Source of the DNA: Clostridia bacterium
GTDB lineage: Bacteria; Bacillota_A; Clostridia; Peptostreptococcales; JAAYPU01
Reading direction: 5' to 3'
DNA: 8,476 bases
Assembly (NCBI GenBank): GCA_022360735.1
Contig: JAKSCF010000403.1
Span: 1 to 8,476, forward strand
Within the stretch, counting starts at the first letter, position 1, and each line of letters opens with the position of its first letter. Under the pieces are notes generated by a model. That model worked only from the letters and a program-made list of their open reading frames with translations, made no database searches and was not told where the DNA came from. Shown here piece after piece: positions 1 through 7,284 of the stretch. The translations under genes and the position numbers were made by a program.

Positions 1-627
1 AAACTTTTTGAACTGAACAAAGAGAATGCGTTAAAAATTGAAGAGAGAAACTCTATTGCACAAAAATTGCATGATGAACTTGGACATACTTTATCCGGAA
101 GCACTATGCAAATTGAAGCTGCATTAATGCTCCTTGATAAAGATGAAGACAAGTCAAAGCATATGCTGCGAACGGTTATCCGTAATTTGAGAGAAGGCAC
201 CGACTCAACAAGACGAATTCTCAGGAATATTAAACCGGAAACAGCGAGTATGAACATACAGACGATTAAGTTATTGGTTTTTGAAACTCAAGAAAAAAGT
301 GGTATATCTATTGATCTGATTTATGACCATGATATCGTTTTTCTGGATCATACAATGTGGTATGTGATTACTATCAATGTAAAAGAAGCATTGACGAATC
401 TGATGAAATACTCTCAGGCTACGAAATGTGCTATTAAGTTTGAAAGTTTAAATCAGAGGTATAAGGTTTCAATCAATGATAATGGAATTGGTTGTCAAAA
501 TATTAAGCAAGGAATGGGATTATCGGGAATGGAAGAAAGAATACATCAAGTTGGAGGACAGTTGATTGTGGATGGATCAGATGGATTTTCAATCATTATG
601 TTGCTGCCTCTTGAGAAAGGAATGTAA
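1..627 (+). CDS. Sensor histidine kinase, HisKA_3/HPK7 type, C-terminal part (5' end cut by window edge); LnrJ-like
   Basis: The reading frame is open from base 1, so this is the last 208 residues of a longer kinase; the sensor and any membrane segments lie outside the window. The dimerisation/phosphotransfer helix holds the motif ERNSIAQKLHDELGHT, with the phospho-accepting His at visible residue 24, as in the HisKA_3 family that pairs with NarL-type regulators. The HATPase domain follows: N-box with E129 and N133 (VKEALTNLMKYS), G1 box DNGIG at 160-164, and G2 box GMGLSGM at 171-177. All key catalytic elements visible are intact, so the protein should autophosphorylate and pass phosphate to the regulator encoded one base downstream. 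Family knowledge: the order kinase, regulator, ATPase, two permeases matches B. subtilis lnrJK-lnrLMN (linearmycin resistance). The specific stimulus is inference. A TTG at 67 is not the start, since the H-box begins upstream of it. Confidence 0.93.
   Translation, partial: KLFELNKENALKIEERNSIAQKLHDELGHTLSGSTMQIEAALMLLDKDEDKSKHMLRTVIRNLREGTDSTRRILRNIKPETASMNIQTIKLLVFETQEKSGISIDLIYDHDIVFLDHTMWYVITINVKEALTNLMKYSQATKCAIKFESLNQRYKVSINDNGIGCQNIKQGMGLSGMEERIHQVGGQLIVDGSDGFSIIMLLPLEKGM
614..621 (+). promoter_or_regulatory. Ribosome binding site that fixes the response-regulator start
   Basis: AGAAAGGA lies 7 bases before the ATG at 629 and inside the end of the kinase gene. It selects ATG 629 over an in-frame ATG at 566 that would add 21 non-homologous residues overlapping the kinase frame. 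Confidence 0.7.
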
Positions 628-628
628 T

Positions 629-1249
629 ATGGCTGTAAAAATACTAATTGCAGATGATGATGCACTGGTACGTGAGAGTCTTAATATTTTTTTCGAAATG
701 GACGACCGTTTTGAAGTTTCTGGAATCGCTCATAATGGAATAGAAGCATATGCGTTATGTAAAGAACATGAAATAGATGTAGCACTACTTGATATAAGAA
801 TGCCAAACATGAATGGCGTTGAAGCTACGGCTAAGATTGTATCGGATACGGCTACCAGAGTATTGTTGTTAACAACCTTTGATGAAGATAAATATATCAA
901 AGAAGCATTTCGAAACGGCGCATCCGGTTATTTGTTAAAAAATAGCTCGCCGGAAGAAATAAAGAATGCGGTTCTTTCTGTTGGTGGAGGCAATGTGGTT
1001 GTACAAGATGTGATCATGGAGCAGTTTGCTTTTGCAGATTCAAAGAAGAAGGATGAAAAGAAACTTGAGGGATTAACGAAACGAGAAGTTGAGGTTGTTC
1101 GGTTGGTTGCAGGCGGATTGACCAATAATGAGATCGCTAAGAAGCTGTTTATTACAGAGGGAACTGTCAAAAACACAGTCAGTAACATACTGAGTAAGCT
1201 AGAACTAAAGCACCGAACACAAATTGCAATCTATTATTTAAAAGACTAA
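629..1249 (+). CDS. Response regulator, NarL/LuxR family (receiver + HTH); LnrK-like
   Basis: This is a 206-residue DNA-binding response regulator of normal length. The receiver domain (about 3-120) shows the acidic pair D9/D10, the phospho-acceptor D55 in LLDIRMPNMNG, the switch threonine T82 in LLLTTF, and the conserved lysine K104 in GYLLKN. A LuxR-type helix-turn-helix occupies about 144-204 (LTKREVEVVRLVAGGLTNNEIAK, shortened here to its start LTKREVEVV, through the recognition helix GTVKNTVSNILSKL). The start at ATG 629 is one base after the kinase stop, so the two genes are translationally coupled. Together with the kinase it forms a two-component system; the ABC exporter genes that follow are the natural target, as in the B. 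subtilis lnrJK-lnrLMN locus. Direct control of the exporter is inferred from the neighbouring candidate operator at 1251-1281, not shown. Confidence 0.95.
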   Translation: MAVKILIADDDALVRESLNIFFEMDDRFEVSGIAHNGIEAYALCKEHEIDVALLDIRMPNMNGVEATAKIVSDTATRVLLLTTFDEDKYIKEAFRNGASGYLLKNSSPEEIKNAVLSVGGGNVVVQDVIMEQFAFADSKKKDEKKLEGLTKREVEVVRLVAGGLTNNEIAKKLFITEGTVKNTVSNILSKLELKHRTQIAIYYLKD

Positions 1250-1250
1250 T

Positions 1251-1281
1251 TCATGACTTTCGTCACGGTATAAATCATGAC
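1251..1281 (+). promoter_or_regulatory. Candidate response-regulator operator and promoter for the exporter operon
   Basis: Immediately after the regulator stop there is a dyad TGAC-TTTC-GTCA (1254-1257 and 1262-1265). The heptamer TCATGAC occurs twice as a direct repeat at 1251-1257 and 1275-1281. Between them is a -10-like TATAAA at 1269-1274. No good -35 hexamer is seen 16-18 bases upstream of it (CTAATT at 1246-1251), which would suit an activator-dependent promoter. NarL-family regulators commonly bind such short inverted repeats. Assignment to the adjacent regulator is inference. Confidence 0.45.
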
Positions 1282-1312
1282 ACTCTTCACTGGTGGAGGG
1301 TGTTATTTTTTT
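1280..1312 (+). terminator. Intrinsic terminator-like hairpin between the two-component genes and the exporter genes
   Basis: ACACTCTTC (1280-1288) pairs with GGAGGGTGT (1295-1303), giving a 9-bp stem with two G-U pairs and a 6-base loop. It is followed by TATTTTTTT (1304-1312). This would end the kinase-regulator transcript, or let through only part of it. It also abuts the predicted start of the exporter transcript. Confidence 0.7.
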
Positions 1313-1359
1313 ATATCATAAAAGAAATCAAAGCAATAGTTAATGTAAGGAGAATGAAT

Positions 1360-2295
1360 ATGAGTATAGTTAAAATTAAGAAACTCGTAAAGCGGTATGG
1401 GGATATAGCGGCAGTCAATCATATTGACCTGGATATACAAGAAGGTGAGATATATGGTTTGCTTGGGCCCAATGGTGCAGGTAAAACGACCACCATCAAC
1501 ATCCTATGTGATTTGATTAAAAGAGACAGCGGTGATATTTGGATCATGGATAAAAATATTGATCAGTCATTTGAAGAAATAAAAAATCATATCGGTGTTG
1601 TACCTCAAAATATTGCACTTTATGATGATTTGACTGCCAACGAGAATGTGATGTTCTTTGCATCGTTATATGGTTTGAATGGCGAGTTGTTAAAAGAAAG
1701 AACAAAAGAAGCACTTAAATTTGTCGGATTAGTGGAAGTAAAGAATCGATTGCCCAAGACTTTTTCAGGCGGGATGAAAAGACGGTTAAATATTGCATGT
1801 GCCATTGCACACCATCCTAAATTGATTATAATGGATGAACCTACAGTTGGAATAGATCCACAATCAAGAAATTATATATTGAATTCGGTTAAAAAGTTAA
1901 ACAAAATGGGAAGTACAATAATCTATACGACGCACTATATGGAAGAAGTTGAGCAGATATGTACCAGAATAGGAATCATTGATCATGGTAAAGTAATCGC
2001 AGAAGGTACCAGCAGTGAGCTTCAAAGTATTGTAACCGATCGAAAAACCATAATAATAAAAACCGGCATTGATGTAGAAATTGAGCCTGAATCTATTCAA
2101 GCCATTAAAGGGGTGCTGAATGTATCCACTCAGGATAATGATATCCAAATTGAATGCCCAAAGGAAAGTGACTGTATTTCAGAAGTACTCAATTATTTTG
2201 TAAAAAGAAATCTGATAATCTATGATATCAAGATGCAAGGTGTTAATTTGGAAACGGCTTTTTTAAGCCTTACAGGAAGGAGATTGCGTGATTAG
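1360..2295 (+). CDS. ABC-2 type transporter ATP-binding protein; LnrL-like
   Basis: This 311-residue ATPase powers an ABC-2 export system. It has a complete nucleotide-binding domain: Walker A GPNGAGKTT at 36-44, Q-loop Q83, signature SGGMK at 136-140, Walker B LIIMDEP at 155-161, D-loop around GID at 164-166, and switch histidine H192. A C-terminal extension of about 90 residues follows, typical of drug and lantibiotic/polyene exporters of the CcmA/DrrA-like group. The start at ATG 1360 is chosen because AAGGAG (1347-1352) lies 7 bases upstream; ATG 1354 is too close to it, and a GTG at 1300 lies within the terminator hairpin. The two permeases follow with no gap. By order and family it corresponds to B. 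subtilis LnrL; the exported compound is not determined by the sequence. Confidence 0.95.
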   Translation: MSIVKIKKLVKRYGDIAAVNHIDLDIQEGEIYGLLGPNGAGKTTTINILCDLIKRDSGDIWIMDKNIDQSFEEIKNHIGVVPQNIALYDDLTANENVMFFASLYGLNGELLKERTKEALKFVGLVEVKNRLPKTFSGGMKRRLNIACAIAHHPKLIIMDEPTVGIDPQSRNYILNSVKKLNKMGSTIIYTTHYMEEVEQICTRIGIIDHGKVIAEGTSSELQSIVTDRKTIIIKTGIDVEIEPESIQAIKGVLNVSTQDNDIQIECPKESDCISEVLNYFVKRNLIIYDIKMQGVNLETAFLSLTGRRLRD

Positions 2296-2297
2296 TG

Positions 2298-3440
2298 ATG
2301 AGGATATTTCGAATTGCAAAAAAAGAATTCTTACGTAATGTAAGAGATCCAAGTATTATGTTGATTTTTACTTTAATCCCCATATTTGCAATTTCACTGT
2401 TAGGGATAGCAGTACCTAACCAATTTAGCGATTCTGAGATTGTGATGTCGGATATTAAAATTGAATATTGTGTATTGGGTGAAGCGTCAGAATTTACAGA
2501 TAGTCTTGTAAAGATTACGAACCATGTAATGGGAAGCAGCAGTGAACTGCTGAGAGTTGAAGCGCAAGAAGAATCCATCACAAGATTAAAGAATAATGAT
2601 ATTGCTGCTTATATTTTAATTAACGAAGAGGATCATGCAATCAGACTATATAAGAATCCGCTATACAGGGAAAAGGCTGTTATTCTTGAAGGTGTGCTTA
2701 ATTCTTTTGTGGAGCGGTACAATATTTTTTACGAAGTACAAAGTACCAATGCTTATTCAATGACAGAGATTGATTTTGGCAACGTAGAAAAGAGCTTTGT
2801 TTCATTGGAAGAACTGGAACGAAAAGAAGGCCCCAGTTCAATGGATTATTATGGGATTGCCTTAACCATTCTATTTATCTTTTATGGTTTGACAACTGCA
2901 TTGACCAATACAATGGACGACAAGAAGAATGGTACCATTGCCAGAGTATTTCTAACACCTATAGCAAAACGAGAATTACTGATAGGAAAGGTTATTGGCG
3001 AGGTAGGAATAAGTACCATTCAAATGGCAATAGTGATTGCAAGTACGATATTCTTTTATAACGTGAATTGGGGAACGAATCCACTTTATGCATTCTTTTT
3101 AATTTTCACCCAAATCATTCTATCCGTGTCAATAGGAACTGCCTTGGGCCTTTTATTTAATAGGGAAGAAGCTGTAATCGCTGTTGTTCATATTGTGATT
3201 GTTGTATTTGCTTTCTTTGGAGGAAGTTATATGCCGCTAGACGGTTTGGGAATGCTTGGTGAAGTAGGCAAATATTTTTCACCAATATGGTGGAGTATGA
3301 CCGGAATATTCAGTTGGATTTATACCAAAGAAACAGCTTATTTCTCAATAGCCATACTGCATAACGTTGGATTTTCCATATTATTTCTTTGGATAGCAGC
3401 ATTAAAAATCCGGAAAAAGGAGAATTTCATTTATGGATAA
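2298..3440 (+). CDS. ABC-2 type permease, first subunit; LnrM-like
   Basis: This 380-residue protein has the ABC2_membrane_3 architecture. One N-terminal membrane helix (about 20-40) is followed by a large extracytoplasmic domain (about 41-180). Five further helices lie near 183-204, 236-256, 263-287, 291-311 and 348-369. The cytoplasmic segment after helix 2 carries the family motif DDKKNGTIARVFLTPIAKREL, cited here by its core NGTIARVFLTP (211-221), probably the contact to the ATPase. ATG 2298 follows the ATPase stop by two bases. A GTG at 2295 overlaps that stop and is an alternative start one codon longer. The ribosome site AAGGAG (2277-2282) is 12-15 bases upstream, rather far, so reinitiation by ribosomes finishing the ATPase is likely. 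It should pair with the next permease to form a heterodimeric export channel. Confidence 0.92.
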   Translation: MRIFRIAKKEFLRNVRDPSIMLIFTLIPIFAISLLGIAVPNQFSDSEIVMSDIKIEYCVLGEASEFTDSLVKITNHVMGSSSELLRVEAQEESITRLKNNDIAAYILINEEDHAIRLYKNPLYREKAVILEGVLNSFVERYNIFYEVQSTNAYSMTEIDFGNVEKSFVSLEELERKEGPSSMDYYGIALTILFIFYGLTTALTNTMDDKKNGTIARVFLTPIAKRELLIGKVIGEVGISTIQMAIVIASTIFFYNVNWGTNPLYAFFLIFTQIILSVSIGTALGLLFNREEAVIAVVHIVIVVFAFFGGSYMPLDGLGMLGEVGKYFSPIWWSMTGIFSWIYTKETAYFSIAILHNVGFSILFLWIAALKIRKKENFIYG

Positions 3441-4572
3441 AGTACTGTTGATTATAAAAAACATTTTACGAAGGATGTTGAAAAAAAGAAGCAATTTTTT
3501 GTTACACATTATTTTACCTGTTATAGCCAGTGTTGCTTTATTTTTCGTTTTTAATATAGGTCAAGCCAGCAAGATTGAAATTGGTTTTGCTGATTTAGAC
3601 AAAACAACATCATCCCATTGGTTATTGGAACAAATGAGTCAATTAGATGGTATACATCTAATAGAAGTTCAGGCAGATGAAATGAATGGGCATGTTGTTA
3701 ATAGGGATGTATCCTTAGGCATCGTCATACCTGATGATTTCGAAGCAATATTGTTGTCAGGCAATGAACCATTCATTGAAATGATGTCCAGCGGCCAAGG
3801 CGGATTTGCAACATGGATTGAAAAAGCAGTTAGTCTTCACATTGGAAATTTAGTAGACATAGCAAGAGTAAGCGGATATGATGAGCATCCATACTATAAT
3901 ATGATGCATAAAGCCCAATCAGGTCCAATTATGCTGGAGTCCATTTATGTTAAGGATGAAGCTAAAGCAAAAGAGGCTATGGCAGAAACTTTTGGTACTT
4001 ATATGATTTTTTTGTTGATTACGACATCTATGATCGCATTTCAAATTGTTGACGAGAAGAAAAAGGGTACTTTTGCTAGAATAGGGATAGCGCCTGTAAG
4101 TAAACGCAGTTATACACTCGCCAATATTTTGGTCAATCTCTTCATCGTGATGATACAAATTGGAAGTGTATTGCTGATCCTTAATTTGGTGCTGCAAATG
4201 GAATTTCACGCAAATCCATTCATCATCTATTTAATTTTGGTCGTCTTTGCAATCTGTGGTATTGGTTTAGGTGTTATGTTGGCTTCGTTCTCAAAAAACT
4301 TTACTGCTGCAAGTGTTTTAATGTCAGCCGTATTAACACCATCATGTATGATTGCCGGATGTTTTTGGCCTTTAGAATTTATGCCTAATTATATGCAGAA
4401 AGCAGCCTATATAACGCCGCAGAGGTGGACCCTAGACGCCATTGATATTATCCAAAGGAACAATAGCTTAATGTCTGTTCTACCCAATTTGTCTATTGTA
4501 ATATGTTTTACGTTACTGTTTTTCTTGATTGCGGTATACCGGTTTAAAAACCAAGATCATGCTATAACTTGA
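3433..4572 (+). CDS. ABC-2 type permease, second subunit; LnrN-like
   Basis: This 379-residue membrane protein has the same layout as its upstream neighbour: a first helix at about 22-42, an extracytoplasmic domain to about 185, then helices near 186-206, 230-253, 262-286, 292-314 and 350-369. The shared cytoplasmic motif is DEKKKGTFARIGIAPVSKR (207-225), parallel to DDKKNGTIARV in the first permease, so the two are diverged paralogues. The ATG overlaps the end of the previous gene by 8 bases and has AAGGAG (3417-3422) 10 bases upstream, which implies translational coupling and matched amounts of both subunits. The role is the second half of an export channel, with LnrN of the linearmycin exporter as the closest functional model. 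Substrate is inferred only. Confidence 0.92.
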   Translation: MDKVLLIIKNILRRMLKKRSNFLLHIILPVIASVALFFVFNIGQASKIEIGFADLDKTTSSHWLLEQMSQLDGIHLIEVQADEMNGHVVNRDVSLGIVIPDDFEAILLSGNEPFIEMMSSGQGGFATWIEKAVSLHIGNLVDIARVSGYDEHPYYNMMHKAQSGPIMLESIYVKDEAKAKEAMAETFGTYMIFLLITTSMIAFQIVDEKKKGTFARIGIAPVSKRSYTLANILVNLFIVMIQIGSVLLILNLVLQMEFHANPFIIYLILVVFAICGIGLGVMLASFSKNFTAASVLMSAVLTPSCMIAGCFWPLEFMPNYMQKAAYITPQRWTLDAIDIIQRNNSLMSVLPNLSIVICFTLLFFLIAVYRFKNQDHAIT

Positions 4573-4615
4573 TAAGTAAAAGTAAATGTAAGCCGGTATA
4601 GAAGCACCGTAAATC

Positions 4616-4621
4616 TATAAT
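4616..4621 (+). promoter_or_regulatory. Possible weak promoter (-10 only) before the acyltransferase
   Basis: A perfect TATAAT lies 28 bases before the acyltransferase start in the 76-bp gap after the second permease. No convincing -35 is found 16-18 bases upstream (CCGGTA at 4593-4598). It may be an internal promoter or chance in AT-rich DNA. No terminator is seen in the gap, so read-through from the exporter genes is also possible. Confidence 0.25.
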
Positions 4622-4648
4622 AGGCGGGCATTGGAAAGGAGGTATTCA

Positions 4649-5815
4649 ATGTCATCAAAAAATCTAATGAATAACAGCGACAGCATAACGCGTTATTTGG
4701 TTATTGATTATTTGCGTGGTTTCCTAACTGTATTGGTAGTGCTGCATCATGTACTGATAGGATATACTTCCCACGGAATAGGAGCAGTCATTATAGATTC
4801 AAATAGGTTTCCATTGTTTGATTTGGTTACAGGGCTTCTGGATTTGTTTTTCATGTTTCTTTTCTTTTTCATTTCAGGTTTATTTGTTCTGAAAAGTATA
4901 CAAAAAAAAGGTGCATTGAAATATTTGCGTCATCGGTTTTTAAGACTTGGCGTACCATTTTTGATTGGGTGGTTATTCATTAACACGCCGGCCTACTATT
5001 TGCATTTTTTAACAACCGTAAATCATTCTACTGATATGACAAAGGGCTTAGGTGACTTTTTAAAGTATTGGATGGAAGTATTACACTTGTCTACATCAGG
5101 CCATCTATGGTTTTTGTGGGTGTTACTTTTGTTTAACTGTATGACTGTCATAATTTTTAAAATAAAGCCTAATATTATTAAGGGTTTTGAAAATTCATCA
5201 AGCCGTTTTTTCAATGAGACTTGGTATTTTCTCTTAGGGTTTTTTCTGCTTGGCATTGTATGTTATGTTCCATTAACAATTTTTACTTGGAAGTTGTTTT
5301 TTGTCCAGCTGTTTGGTCCCTTTATATTGCAGCTTGATCGGGTAATACTGTATTTCATGTTTTATTTTGTTGGCGCAGCTGTAGGGGTATATGGTATGGA
5401 TAGAAGTATATTTAAAGCAGACGGTATTTTAGTGAAGAGATGCTGGTTGGTATTCATGGCTGCCATGCTATCCTATTTTACAATAGTGATTTTATATATT
5501 GGGAGCATTATGAAGATATGGCTTTTTTCAATCTTAGCAGTTTCCACTTCAATGTTGTTGTCCTTTTCGCTGCTTGCCATATTTATTAGATATGTAAAGC
5601 AACCCAATAGAATCTTTGACAATTTAAGAAAAAATGCATATGGCATATACATTTTCCACTATTGTATTGTCAGCATATGGCAGTTCGTATTTTTAGATAT
5701 TGACATATCAGGGGCAATAAAAGCAGTATTGGTTTTTATACTGGCTTTATTTACAACTTGGGGTTTAGTAAGCAGCTTAAGAAAAATACCTCTGGTATCA
5801 AGGATTATTGGGTAA
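4649..5815 (+). CDS. Membrane acyltransferase, Acyl_transf_3 family
   Basis: This 388-residue, very hydrophobic protein has about ten predicted membrane helices. Family hallmarks are the N-terminal DYLRGFLTVLVVLHH (20-34) with the conserved Arg and His, LFFFISGLF (71-79), a RLGVPFLIG stretch (99-107), GHLWFLWVLL (151-160) and NAYGIYIFHY (329-338). Members transfer acyl groups from inside the cell to sugars, glycans, peptidoglycan or other envelope molecules (OafA, MdoC/OpgC and relatives). The HLWFL and RLGVPFLIG features recall the MdoC branch. The acceptor cannot be read from the sequence. ATG 4649 is chosen for the strong AAAGGAGG (4635-4642) 6 bases upstream; a TTG at 4631 lies before that site. 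It sits in line with the exporter genes and ends at a strong terminator, so it may close the same operon. Confidence 0.9.
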   Translation: MSSKNLMNNSDSITRYLVIDYLRGFLTVLVVLHHVLIGYTSHGIGAVIIDSNRFPLFDLVTGLLDLFFMFLFFFISGLFVLKSIQKKGALKYLRHRFLRLGVPFLIGWLFINTPAYYLHFLTTVNHSTDMTKGLGDFLKYWMEVLHLSTSGHLWFLWVLLLFNCMTVIIFKIKPNIIKGFENSSSRFFNETWYFLLGFFLLGIVCYVPLTIFTWKLFFVQLFGPFILQLDRVILYFMFYFVGAAVGVYGMDRSIFKADGILVKRCWLVFMAAMLSYFTIVILYIGSIMKIWLFSILAVSTSMLLSFSLLAIFIRYVKQPNRIFDNLRKNAYGIYIFHYCIVSIWQFVFLDIDISGAIKAVLVFILALFTTWGLVSSLRKIPLVSRIIG

Positions 5816-5824
5816 TAAGTTAAG

Positions 5825-5878
5825 AAAATGAACCTGAGATTGTCAAGGTTATTTGATGAATCTCAGGTTCATTTTTTT
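5825..5878 (+). terminator. Strong, probably bidirectional intrinsic terminator
   Basis: A perfect 17-bp stem (5825-5841 with 5859-5875, core TGAACCTGAGATT) encloses a 17-base loop. The loop itself contains TCAA/TTGA (5843-5846, 5853-5856), which can extend the stem. A run of seven T (5872-5878) serves the plus strand, and AAAA (5825-5828) gives a short T run on the minus strand. It lies between convergent genes, 10 bases after the acyltransferase stop and 4 before the end of the minus-strand regulator gene. Confidence 0.9.
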
Positions 5879-5881
5879 GCT

Positions 5882-7273
5882 TTACTGTTGGCCGATATGA
5901 TCATGAAGAATTTCAATGCCTCTGTATATCTCTTCTTCGGTCAGGTGTCCATATCCAAAGATAAGTTGGGAATTATGATGTTCAGGAATGGCTGAGTGAT
6001 CACTGACTGCCATAATATAAACACCTGCTTCTCTTATTTTATTCATGAGTGCCTTCGTAAAAGTCACATTACTAAATTCTGCTACCAGATGTATACCTGT
6101 TTGACTGCCCAGAATCGTTACCCCATCCCCAAAGAAGGCAATTAAAGCATTAATTAATGCTAGTCGAAGCTGCTTGTAAACCTTCTTAGTTTTTGCAAGA
6201 TGTTGATCTAAGTAACCTAAAGAGATGAATTTTTCCATAGTCGCTTGATTAAAGGTTGGACAGTGAAGGTCAATGATGGTTTTTAGGTTATAGAAAGGTT
6301 GGACAAGGTGAACCGGTAAAACAATATAACCGATTCGAATGCTGGGTAGTAAGGTTTTACTGAATGATCCTACATAAATAACCCGTTCCGGATCCAGCTC
6401 ATATAACGATTCAACAGGCAGATCATCGTAGCGATATTCGCTGTCATAGTCATCCTCAATAATATAGCAATTGTGTTGACGGGCATAGCGAATAAGCTCA
6501 ACACGTCTTGAGATAGGAAGGGAGCCGCCTAAAGGATATTGATGAGAAGGTGTGGTTAAGATACAGGATAGATTTATTTCACCGGGTAAAGTGCTGGGAT
6601 CTATCCCATGATGATCCACGGGATGATGCATCGTTTGAGAATGATTGGCTTCAAGTAAATCTCTGATTCCCTTTGTTGTAGGCTCTTCAAAGAGGATTGA
6701 ACCCGGTAATGGCTTGAAATATTGAATAATTAGGTAAAAAGCTTGAGAAGCGCCTGTAGTGACGATGATTTGATCTTCGTGACACCTAATCCCTCTGGAT
6801 CTAAGCAGGTACTCTGACAAAGTTTTACGAAAAGGCAGATAACCGTTTGAAAGACCATAGCCTAAATCCTCATCAGCAATGTAAGAGATGACTTCACGGT
6901 AACATTGCATCCATTTATTTCGTGGAAATTTATCTAAGGCAGGCAGCCCGGACTTAAAGCTGATTGAACAATTTGTATCCTTTATCTCAGGCAGTTGGAG
7001 TTTAGGATTTACTATCTCAGGTCTTGTTATAGCAATAGATTCATTGACATAGGTGCCTGAACCTTTAATGCTTCTGGTATAACCTTCAGCAGTTAGCATT
7101 TCATAGGCTTCCATGATAACATTACGAGAGACTTGTAAAGATTCTGCTAATTTTCTTGATGAAGGAAGACGATAATTGGATTTAAGATCATCGTTTAAAA
7201 TCATGTTTTTAACCTGTGTATAGATTTGTTTAATCATGGGTATAGAACTGTCACGTTGTATTTGTAAAAACAT
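5882..7273 (-). CDS. MocR/GabR/PdxR-family transcriptional regulator (GntR wHTH fused to aminotransferase-like domain)
   Basis: This 463-residue protein has the usual MocR length. The N-terminal GntR-type winged helix covers about 8-76 (RLPSSRKLAESLQVSR, then GYTRSIKGSGTYV). The C-terminal fold-type-I aminotransferase domain covers about 105-463. PLP-binding residues are visible: D274 and Y276 in IIEDDYDSEYRY and the Schiff-base lysine K306 in GSFSKTLLPSIRIGY. The protein should bind PLP, and its ligand is probably an amine, amino acid or PLP itself. ATG 7273 has GAGGTGAT just upstream on the minus strand. It is divergent from a DMT/EamA transporter gene, a recurring MocR context, so it likely regulates that gene and itself through the intervening repeats. 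The sequence does not say whether it is GabR-like or PdxR-like: no pdxST or gabT/gabD genes are nearby. Confidence 0.95.
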   Translation of the reverse strand: MFLQIQRDSSIPMIKQIYTQVKNMILNDDLKSNYRLPSSRKLAESLQVSRNVIMEAYEMLTAEGYTRSIKGSGTYVNESIAITRPEIVNPKLQLPEIKDTNCSISFKSGLPALDKFPRNKWMQCYREVISYIADEDLGYGLSNGYLPFRKTLSEYLLRSRGIRCHEDQIIVTTGASQAFYLIIQYFKPLPGSILFEEPTTKGIRDLLEANHSQTMHHPVDHHGIDPSTLPGEINLSCILTTPSHQYPLGGSLPISRRVELIRYARQHNCYIIEDDYDSEYRYDDLPVESLYELDPERVIYVGSFSKTLLPSIRIGYIVLPVHLVQPFYNLKTIIDLHCPTFNQATMEKFISLGYLDQHLAKTKKVYKQLRLALINALIAFFGDGVTILGSQTGIHLVAEFSNVTFTKALMNKIREAGVYIMAVSDHSAIPEHHNSQLIFGYGHLTEEEIYRGIEILHDHIGQQ

Positions 7274-7284
7274 TAAATCACCTC

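Noticed and set aside
67..627. TTG at 67 as the start of a short 186-residue kinase
   Set aside because: The frame is open to base 1 and the conserved residues of the H-box (ERNSIAQ) lie upstream of 67, so the gene is simply cut by the window edge.
566..628. Longer response regulator starting at ATG 566
   Set aside because: The extra 21 residues (MWMDQMDFQS...) overlap the kinase end and do not resemble a receiver domain. ATG 629 has its own ribosome site and begins exactly at the receiver's first strand.
928..1188. Minus-strand 86-codon frame inside the response-regulator gene
   Set aside because: Shadow of a clear coding gene, with low-complexity translation and no ribosome site. The other antisense frames at 1620-1805, 1897-2148, 2270-2581, 3919-4209, 5023-5256, 7363-7566 and 7663-7977 were rejected on the same grounds.
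1300..1359. GTG at 1300 as start of the ABC ATPase or as a leader peptide
   Set aside because: It lies inside the terminator hairpin with no ribosome site. AAGGAG at 1347 points to ATG 1360.
4532..4541. Perfect palindrome CGGTATACCG, with CGGTATA also at 1266 and 4594
   Set aside because: The palindrome is inside the permease coding end. Three copies of a 7-mer at unrelated positions can arise by chance and do not share flanking sequence.
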